39,821 nucleotides of DNA from the NCBI GenBank assembly GCA_028690555.1, contig JAQVBA010000004.1, forward strand, positions 1-39,821, written 5' to 3'. Under the pieces are notes generated by a model. That model was given only the letters and a program-made list of their open reading frames with translations. It did not search any database and had not been told where the DNA came from. The position numbers and the translations under genes were made by a program. Shown in pieces: positions 33,582 through 39,821 of this stretch. The stretch comes from Acholeplasmataceae bacterium (GTDB lineage Bacteria > Bacillota_I > Bacilli_A > Acholeplasmatales > Acholeplasmataceae). Numbering within the stretch: position 1 is the stretch's first letter; every line of letters begins with the position of its first letter.

Positions 33582-34874
33582 ATGGCTAAACAAACCGATT
33601 TAGGCATTCGTTCTTATACCTTTTATCAGGTATTTCCAAGACAACATAGTAAAACTCAAGATTTCAAAGGTGTAATCAAGGATTTAGATCGCATTAAAAA
33701 AATGGGTGTGGATGTCTTATATTTATTACCCATTCATCCAATTGGAGCATTGGCTCGAAAAGGTTCTAAAGGCAGTCCTTATTCCATCGTTGATTATTAT
33801 GCCATTCATGAGGATTTAGGAACTCTTGAAGATTTCCAAAACTTAATTTTTGAAGCGCATCAACGTGGGATGAAAGTGATGATTGATATTGTTTTCAATC
33901 ATACATCGAGAGATTCCGTTTTAGTGAAAGATCATCCCGATTGGTTTTATAAAAACGCGAGTGGTGAATTTGCAAATCGCGTGGGTGATTGGAGCGATAT
34001 TACCGATCTCGATTTTAGAAAACATGAAGTATGGGATTATTTAACGAATGTTTTAGTCTATTGGGCAAAAATGGTGGATGGTTTCAGATGTGATGTTGCC
34101 CCACTATTACCGATCGATTTTTGGATTGAAGCCAGAAAAGCAGTGGATAAGGTTAATCCAAGTTTGATTTGGCTCACAGAATCTGTTCATTTTTCCTTTA
34201 TCAAATATATTCGCGACATGGGTTATGAATGCATGAGTGACTCTGAAATGTATCAAGCATTTGATATGTGCTATGATTATGATATTTTTGACTACATGGG
34301 GGATTACTTAAAAGATCCACAAAAACTATCCAGATGGCTCGAAGAAATTTTTAGACAAGAAGTCGTATATCCGAAAAATTATATTAAACTCCGCAGTTTT
34401 GAAAACCATGACCAAGTGCGTTTGAGAAGTATGGTGAGAGATCATCACCATTTTATGCAAATGCTCGCCTTAAATTTCTTCATTAAAGGTCCTGCAATGA
34501 TTTATGCAGGCATGGAACATGAGATTAGTCATCGTCCAGATCTATTTGAAGATGATTTAGTGCCATGGAACAAAGAGCATTCCGTTGAAAGATATATTGA
34601 AAGACTTGCAAAACTTAAAAAACAACCACTCTTCATCGATGGAAACTATCATATGCACCACAATGTGGGAGTTGCTGTGCTCTCATATACCTATCAAAAT
34701 CAATTTATGGTTGGCATTTTCAATTTAGAAAATGAAATTGATGTTAAAGTACCATTAATTGATGGAGAATATACCAATTTCATCGATGAATCAAGTGTGA
34801 TCGTCAAAGATGGAAAGATCAAGCTTTCTAACCAACCCATCATCATTGATACAACAAAGGAGCATATTAAATGA
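33582..34874 (+). CDS. Cytosolic GH13 alpha-amylase/glucosidase family enzyme
   Basis: 430 residues, no signal peptide. Motifs: YTFYQVFPRQHSK, VLYLLPIHPIG, DIVFNHTSRDS, DGFRCDVAP (nucleophile Asp171), WLTESVH (Glu200) and FENHDQVR (Asp277). Compact, with a short C-terminal beta domain. It may trim maltodextrins made or imported; the exact bond is undetermined. A 15-base gap after glgP with GAGGG before the ATG. Its stop overlaps the next ATG (ATGA). Confidence 0.93.
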   Translation: MAKQTDLGIRSYTFYQVFPRQHSKTQDFKGVIKDLDRIKKMGVDVLYLLPIHPIGALARKGSKGSPYSIVDYYAIHEDLGTLEDFQNLIFEAHQRGMKVMIDIVFNHTSRDSVLVKDHPDWFYKNASGEFANRVGDWSDITDLDFRKHEVWDYLTNVLVYWAKMVDGFRCDVAPLLPIDFWIEARKAVDKVNPSLIWLTESVHFSFIKYIRDMGYECMSDSEMYQAFDMCYDYDIFDYMGDYLKDPQKLSRWLEEIFRQEVVYPKNYIKLRSFENHDQVRLRSMVRDHHHFMQMLALNFFIKGPAMIYAGMEHEISHRPDLFEDDLVPWNKEHSVERYIERLAKLKKQPLFIDGNYHMHHNVGVAVLSYTYQNQFMVGIFNLENEIDVKVPLIDGEYTNFIDESSVIVKDGKIKLSNQPIIIDTTKEHIK

Positions 34875-36829
34875 GAGCATTTATCGATGATTTTCAATTG
34901 ATTCGTGTTGAAAGTTATGACTATATATACCAAATCTCGATTTTAGATCATCAAGTAAACTGGGTAAAAAACGATGGTTTTAACCAGTTTTTTGCCTTAG
35001 ATAAACCGATTAATTTTCAAATGAATGATAAGATTTGGATTAATGACCAACCATATCCACTTGAAATTGGTGTCGTGACATTAACGAAAGCATTTGAACA
35101 TAAATATCGTTATGATGGCAAACTCGGTGTGATTTATCATCCAGATCACACGATTTTTAGAATATTTTCACCTGTGGCATCTGAAATAATTTTAGTGCTT
35201 GGTGATGATGAATATGTGATGAATTATTTTGAGCCCATTTGGGAAATTGATGTGTATGGGGATCAAAAAAATAAACCTTATTTTTACAAAGTACGTTTAA
35301 CTGACACATATAAAGAAGTAAAAGATCCTTATACTTTAGCATCTACAAGTAATCATAGTGTTGTCATTGATTTTATGGATACATTCGATTTAGCACCAAC
35401 ACCGATAAAGTTAAAAAATTATGTGGATGCTGTCATCTATGAAGGTCATGTGAGAGATATGACCATTGGTTTAGATGTTTTATCCAAAGGGACTTTCTTA
35501 GGTTTAACCGAGTATAGTAAGACATTAAAATCAAGTGTATTAGGCTACATTAAGAAATTAGGCATGACACACTTGCAGTTATTACCAGTTTTTGATTTTG
35601 GTGGCGTTGATGACTTACATAAAGATAAAAAATATAATTGGGGATACAATCCCGAACAATATTTCGCGATTGACGGTTTTTATAGTGCCGATCCTGATGA
35701 TCCTTATGAACGTATTAATAGCTTTAAAAAAGTCATTCATGAAGCTCATCAGCTTGGATTAGGAATTAACATGGATGTGGTTTATAACCATGTGTATGAA
35801 TACTTAAATTATCCTTATGATGATTTAGTTCCTGGTTATTTTTATCGTCATGATAGTAAACATAAAATGACGAATGCTTCTTATTGTGGAAATGATGTTG
35901 AAACTAGAAACTATATGGTTAGAAAACTGATTGTTGATAGTTTGGTTCATTTTGCCAAAAACTTTTCGATTGATGGTTTTAGATTTGATTTGATGGGCTT
36001 ACTGGATGTTGAAACTATGCTTGAAATTGAAAAAGCATTAAAGAAAATTAATCCATCCATCATGCTTTATGGTGAAGGTTGGAATATGATTACAGAAGTC
36101 CCACCAAGACTAAGATCAAATATGCAAAATCATCAAGCCTTCATGGGTTATGCGCATTTTAATGATTTTTATCGTAATACATTCAAAGGAGAACTACACG
36201 GCCCAGGATGTGGTTATGCAACTGGCAATCTAGCGTTAACACAAAAAGCGATGGATGGACTCATTGGTTCACCTCATCTGTTTTTATCACCGAATCAATC
36301 GATCAATTACGTGGAATGTCACGATAACTTAACATTCTATGATAAGATGTTATTGAGTTGTGGATTCGAAAAACCTGAATTTAAGATTGCGCAAGATTTT
36401 ATCAACCATGTGATTGCAATCAGCCAAGGGATTCCATTCTATCATGCTGGTCAAGAGTTTTATCGCTCTAAAAAGGGTGTTGAAAATTCGTATAATAGTC
36501 CTGATGAAATTAATCAAATTCATTGGAATACACACATAGAAGGTGTCAAAAAATTAAGAAGATTGCTTTCTATTCGTAAGAAGTATCGTGCATATCGCCA
36601 AACCGAATATGTCGATCAAGTGACGGTTGAAAGAGAACAAAACATTATCATTTATACGATTGAAACCAATCGTTATAAATTGATTCATTATATTAAACCC
36701 TATGCATCCATTGAACGTTTTCCACTTCATGAAGGGAAATTGTTATTTCCTTCCCAACATGTTTTAAGTGAAGAACAACATATTTACGTGGACCATCCGG
36801 GAATATATATTGTCTATATCAAAAAATAA
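34871..36829 (+). CDS. Cytosolic type I pullulanase
   Basis: 652 residues without signal peptide, hence intracellular debranching of imported or stored glucan. It has a short N-terminal domain, a CBM48-like domain about 80-165, then a GH13_14 barrel with the pullulanase motif YNWGYNP (255-261), Asp373 (GFRFDLM), Glu402 (LYGEGWNM) and Asp485 (VECHDN). It lacks the CBM41 module present in the secreted enzyme of this window. ATGA overlap with the previous gene. Confidence 0.94.
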   Translation: MRAFIDDFQLIRVESYDYIYQISILDHQVNWVKNDGFNQFFALDKPINFQMNDKIWINDQPYPLEIGVVTLTKAFEHKYRYDGKLGVIYHPDHTIFRIFSPVASEIILVLGDDEYVMNYFEPIWEIDVYGDQKNKPYFYKVRLTDTYKEVKDPYTLASTSNHSVVIDFMDTFDLAPTPIKLKNYVDAVIYEGHVRDMTIGLDVLSKGTFLGLTEYSKTLKSSVLGYIKKLGMTHLQLLPVFDFGGVDDLHKDKKYNWGYNPEQYFAIDGFYSADPDDPYERINSFKKVIHEAHQLGLGINMDVVYNHVYEYLNYPYDDLVPGYFYRHDSKHKMTNASYCGNDVETRNYMVRKLIVDSLVHFAKNFSIDGFRFDLMGLLDVETMLEIEKALKKINPSIMLYGEGWNMITEVPPRLRSNMQNHQAFMGYAHFNDFYRNTFKGELHGPGCGYATGNLALTQKAMDGLIGSPHLFLSPNQSINYVECHDNLTFYDKMLLSCGFEKPEFKIAQDFINHVIAISQGIPFYHAGQEFYRSKKGVENSYNSPDEINQIHWNTHIEGVKKLRRLLSIRKKYRAYRQTEYVDQVTVEREQNIIIYTIETNRYKLIHYIKPYASIERFPLHEGKLLFPSQHVLSEEQHIYVDHPGIYIVYIKK

Positions 36830-36842
36830 AGGAGAGTAGAAT

Positions 36843-38687
36843 ATGCGACCCATTAGTGATCATGATGTCAATGAATTTTTACTCGGTCGTTCGAGTAACA
36901 GTTATGAATTTTTTGGTGCGCACTTATTAAGAGAACACGGTGAAATTTATGCTACCGAATTTACGGTATATGCCCCGAATGCAAAAGAAGTCCGTTTGGT
37001 TGCAGAATTCAATCAATATGAAGGATGGAAACATGTGCTCACGAGAATTCATCATGCTGGAATATATCGTATAGAGATTCCCGGAAATTATGAATGGGCA
37101 ACCTATAAATATGAAATTCATACCCATTCAGGTCGTATTTTGTATAAGGCTGATCCTTATGGATATTATGCGGAAGTGAGACCTGGGAATGCATCAAAGG
37201 TTTATGATATTAAAGGTTATGAATGGCATGATCAAGAATGGTTTTACACGAAGAAGAAAAGTTATCAAGAACCTCTTTTAATTTATGAAGTGCATTTAGG
37301 ATCTTGGCGTCGTAAATTTGGAGGATTTAAGCCTTATAATGAAGTCGTTGATGAACTGATTCAATATGTCAAAGACCAAGGATTTACGCATGTTGAATTG
37401 ATGCCAGTCTATGAACATCCACTTGATGACTCTTGGGGTTACCAAGGCACTGGATTTTTTGCAGCTACATCTCGTTATGGTGTTCCTAAAGATTTTATGT
37501 ATTTTGTTGAACGGATGCATCAAGCGGGGATTGGAGTTATTCAAGATTGGGTTTTAGGTCATATATGCCGAGATGCCCATGGCTTATCCTTTTTTGATGG
37601 GACACCACTCTATGAATTTAATGATAAAGACAGAAGAGAAAATGTCACCTGGGGAACCGATAACTTAGATTTCTCTAAAGGGATTACCCGTAGTTTTATG
37701 TTATCTGCTTTAAATTTTTGGGTCGATTATTTCCATGTCGATGGATTTAGAATCGATGCTGTCTCGAATTTAATTTATTATTTAGGCAATCGTGAAAAAG
37801 GCACTAATACGGATGCCATTAATTTCTTACGTCAAATTTCTTATCATCTATTTGGAAAAGATGACCGGATTCTATTTATGGCTGAAGATTCCACAGATTT
37901 TCCACATGTGACTCACCCTGTGGATATGGGCGGAATTGGATTTAACTATAAATGGAATATGGGATTTATGAATGATGTGCTAAGATATTTTAAAGAAGAT
38001 CCAATCCATCGGAAATATCATCATCATAAAATCACATTTGGTCTAGTTTATGCCTTTAATGAGCAATTTGTGTTACCTTTCTCTCATGATGAAGTTGTTC
38101 ACATGAAGGGAAGCTTAATTAATAAAATGCCTGGTGATTATTTCCAAAAATTTGCAAATTGGCGCTTATTACTAACACTTTGGATGACACACCCTGGTAA
38201 GAAATTGTTATTTATGGGTCAAGAGTTTGCATCGTTTTCTGAATGGGCATTCCAAAAAGAGTTAGATTGGAATTTATTTGATTTTCCAGCGCATCAAATG
38301 GCTAATCGATATTTTAGAGATTTAGCACAAGTTTATCGTCACCATGATGCACTTTATCAATACGATCACGATCCGAAAGGATTTGAATGGTCAATCGTAG
38401 ATGACGAAGCACAAAGTGTATATGCATTTATTAGAAGAAGTGATACGGAAACATTGGTTGTAATTTTGAATATGACACCAAATGTCCATGAATTTTATGA
38501 AATTGGTGTTCCTAAATATGGAAGATATGAAGAAATATTAAATAGTGATAAAGACATTTACTTTGGAAGTAATCAATATAATGGCGTTCAACTCCATACC
38601 GTAAAAAGACAAACAAATCAATTTCCATATTATATTAAACCAAAGCTTGGACCTTTATCTGCGATGATTTTAAGACATAAAAAATAA
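36843..38687 (+). CDS. glgB: 1,4-alpha-glucan branching enzyme
   Basis: Moves chain segments to make alpha-1,6 branches. 614 residues: CBM48-like N-terminus (EFTVYAPNAKEVRLVAEF), YEVHLGSWRR, ELMPVYEHPLDDSWGYQGTG, GFRIDAVSN (Asp305), FMAEDSTDFP (Glu348) and FSHDEVVH (Asp416). The usual VPGHF pattern after the barrel strand is VLGHICRDAHGL here. ATG 36843 has AGGAG before it, 13 bases after the previous gene. Last in the glgP operon; neither glgC nor glgA is in the window. Confidence 0.95.
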   Translation: MRPISDHDVNEFLLGRSSNSYEFFGAHLLREHGEIYATEFTVYAPNAKEVRLVAEFNQYEGWKHVLTRIHHAGIYRIEIPGNYEWATYKYEIHTHSGRILYKADPYGYYAEVRPGNASKVYDIKGYEWHDQEWFYTKKKSYQEPLLIYEVHLGSWRRKFGGFKPYNEVVDELIQYVKDQGFTHVELMPVYEHPLDDSWGYQGTGFFAATSRYGVPKDFMYFVERMHQAGIGVIQDWVLGHICRDAHGLSFFDGTPLYEFNDKDRRENVTWGTDNLDFSKGITRSFMLSALNFWVDYFHVDGFRIDAVSNLIYYLGNREKGTNTDAINFLRQISYHLFGKDDRILFMAEDSTDFPHVTHPVDMGGIGFNYKWNMGFMNDVLRYFKEDPIHRKYHHHKITFGLVYAFNEQFVLPFSHDEVVHMKGSLINKMPGDYFQKFANWRLLLTLWMTHPGKKLLFMGQEFASFSEWAFQKELDWNLFDFPAHQMANRYFRDLAQVYRHHDALYQYDHDPKGFEWSIVDDEAQSVYAFIRRSDTETLVVILNMTPNVHEFYEIGVPKYGRYEEILNSDKDIYFGSNQYNGVQLHTVKRQTNQFPYYIKPKLGPLSAMILRHKK

Positions 38688-38714
38688 GAGTAGAAAAATT
38701 TTCTACTCTTTTTT
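38686..38714. terminator. Bidirectional terminator between glgB and the LacI-family gene
   Basis: Twelve-base arms (38686-38697 and 38699-38710), A-rich left, T-rich right, between convergent genes. The glgB stop TAA is at its left edge and the regulator stop is at its right. Confidence 0.85.
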
Positions 38715-39683
38715 CTTTGTCGTTTCTCTTTCTACAAAACTCACATCAATAATATCATGTAAGCTTTCTAATTCAACCCCACGAATGAGTTTCGTTAAAT
38801 TGATGAATGCTTGTTTTCCCATGAGATTCACCGATTGATGTATGGTTGATATCGATGGGATAACCCAATTTGAATAAGGAATATCATCAAATCCGATGAG
38901 CGCGACATCTTCAGGTATTTTTTTACCCATCCGTTGCAAGATATTCATTGCAGCAAACGCTAACGTATCCGAGAATGTAAAAATGCCATCAACATCTTGA
39001 TTCTTAAGAAGGATTTCTTCCATAAGTTTTACATCAGGATTTACTAAATCAAAGTCATAAATATCAACAAACAAATTCTTTTTCTTTGTTTCGTTTAAAA
39101 ATCCCATCGTACGTTCCATCGTTGTTATTAAGAAGGATGGACCTCGTAACAAAATAATATTTTTTCGATTGCAGTCTAAGAGTCTCTTCGCAGCAAGTGA
39201 ACCACCTTTGACATTGTCAGAAGTGATCGAAGGGATATTTTCATTTAAAATGTGATCCACTGTGATCATTGGAATATTGATTTCTGATAATTTGTCAATG
39301 CTTGAAAAGTTTGAGGCGATGATTAAGCCTTCAACATTGTAGGATTCAAAAAATCGAAGATATTCAATTTCACGATCTGGATCGTCTTGTGTATGGCAAA
39401 ACATAATCTTATAACCATAAGCAGAGGCTTGTGATTCAATACCTTCTAAGAGTTCACCATAAAATGATGGTCCAATATGTGGAACAATCACGCCAATGAT
39501 TTTCGAACTTCTAGAGGTTAAGCTTCGTGCGAGTTGGTTGGGAGAAAACCCTAATTCTTCGATTATTTTATTGACAATGATTTTTGTATCTTCGTGGACA
39601 TATCCTTTTTGATTCACCACGCGTGAGACAGTCGATACGCTGACATTCGCTTTTTTTGCAACATCACGAATCGTTGGTTTCAT
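38703..39683 (-). CDS. LacI-family transcriptional regulator
   Basis: 326 residues. The N-terminal helix-turn-helix TIRDVAKKANVSVSTVSRVV and the hinge helix SPNQLARSLTSRSS precede a periplasmic-binding-protein-like sugar sensor with ITSDNVKGG, DGIFTFSDTLAFAAM and DVALIGFDDIPYSNWV. Its place at the end of the glucan locus suggests it controls these genes, possibly through the CG-centred operators at 22037, 22064, 30939 and 31093. A MalR-like role is an inference; a CcpA-like global role is less likely, as CcpA genes usually stand apart. ATG 39683 has AAGGAGG seven bases before and follows the upstream gene by two bases. Confidence 0.93.
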   Translation of the reverse strand: MKPTIRDVAKKANVSVSTVSRVVNQKGYVHEDTKIIVNKIIEELGFSPNQLARSLTSRSSKIIGVIVPHIGPSFYGELLEGIESQASAYGYKIMFCHTQDDPDREIEYLRFFESYNVEGLIIASNFSSIDKLSEINIPMITVDHILNENIPSITSDNVKGGSLAAKRLLDCNRKNIILLRGPSFLITTMERTMGFLNETKKKNLFVDIYDFDLVNPDVKLMEEILLKNQDVDGIFTFSDTLAFAAMNILQRMGKKIPEDVALIGFDDIPYSNWVIPSISTIHQSVNLMGKQAFINLTKLIRGVELESLHDIIDVSFVERETTKKKE

Positions 39684-39685
39684 GA

Positions 39686-39821
39686 CTAATCCTCCTTTTT
39701 TAAGAGTAAAAATCCATCAGTTTCTATTTCCATTGTATCATGGATTTCTAAAGATTGATTCGTCATCAAATTGAGATATCTTCCTCTGATAGAAGATGTA
39801 TTTATTGATTTTTTTAATCCT
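39686..39821 (-). CDS. 3' end of a minus-strand gene, probably a glycoside hydrolase
   Basis: A frame runs open from the right window edge for 44 codons to TAG at 39686-39688. The peptide, with RGRYLNLMTNQSLEIHDTM then a hydrophobic FLLLKK end, resembles the C-terminal beta domain of GH13 enzymes (a y-x-DLLTGE-like turn and a final strand). Its end overlaps the ribosome site of the LacI-family gene, so the two form an operon. Too short to name safely. Confidence 0.55.
   Translation of the reverse strand, partial: GLKKSINTSSIRGRYLNLMTNQSLEIHDTMEIETDGFLLLKKED

Noticed and set aside
1-39821. tRNA, rRNA, CRISPR arrays, insertion sequences, riboswitches
   Set aside because: Looked for in gaps and on both strands by eye; no cloverleaf, repeat-spacer pattern, transposase or known leader structure was seen.

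Overview
The window is a low-GC bacterial segment with short intergenic gaps, AGGAGG-type ribosome sites and the standard code: TGA is used as a real stop, for example at the ends of the SDR, HD-GYP and vorB genes, and Trp is TGG. Gene content (many lipoproteins, no wall-synthesis genes in view, lone arcA, GH13-rich maltodextrin cluster) fits a Firmicutes/Mollicutes lineage such as Acholeplasmatales or Izemoplasmatales. This placement is an inference from gene content, not a phylogeny.

Left part (1-15.7 kb) is mixed housekeeping in short transcription units. It holds a methyltransferase cut by the left edge, arginine deiminase (minus), SDR + U32 hydroxylase-type protein, a tandem CDGSH Fe-S protein (minus), PgpA, and an operon of HD-GYP phosphodiesterase, MsrB, alpha/beta hydrolase and CAT-like acetyltransferase. 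Next comes a branched-chain amino acid operon: leucine dehydrogenase followed by the four subunits of a 2-oxoacid:ferredoxin oxidoreductase of the VOR type. After that are a GPH/MFS carrier with a large hydrophilic insert, a GDPD (minus), and a small lipoprotein gene interrupted by one in-frame TAA.

Right part (15.8 kb to the end) is almost entirely an alpha-glucan acquisition and processing locus. Outside the cell: lipoprotein alpha-amylase, secreted pullulanase, and a secreted multi-domain starch-binding protein with no catalytic domain. Uptake: MalE-type lipoprotein plus MalF and MalG permeases with unusual extensions; no ATPase gene is in the window. Inside: glycogen phosphorylase, a cytosolic GH13 amylase, a cytosolic pullulanase and a branching enzyme in one operon, with no glgC or glgA seen. 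A LacI-family regulator at the right end is preceded by what looks like the tail of another glycosidase. Sites resembling LacI/CcpA-family operators lie in the pulA/starch-binding-protein divergent region, before glgP, and at the leucine dehydrogenase promoter, suggesting a sugar-controlled regulon. A YciI-like protein and an O-antigen-ligase/Wzy-type membrane protein sit inside the sugar locus.

Convergent genes are separated by compact hairpins that often contain the stop codons of both genes, and many promoters have an extended -10 of the form TGNTATAAT. I saw no tRNA, rRNA, CRISPR array, insertion sequence or riboswitch. No gap between genes exceeds 300 bases.
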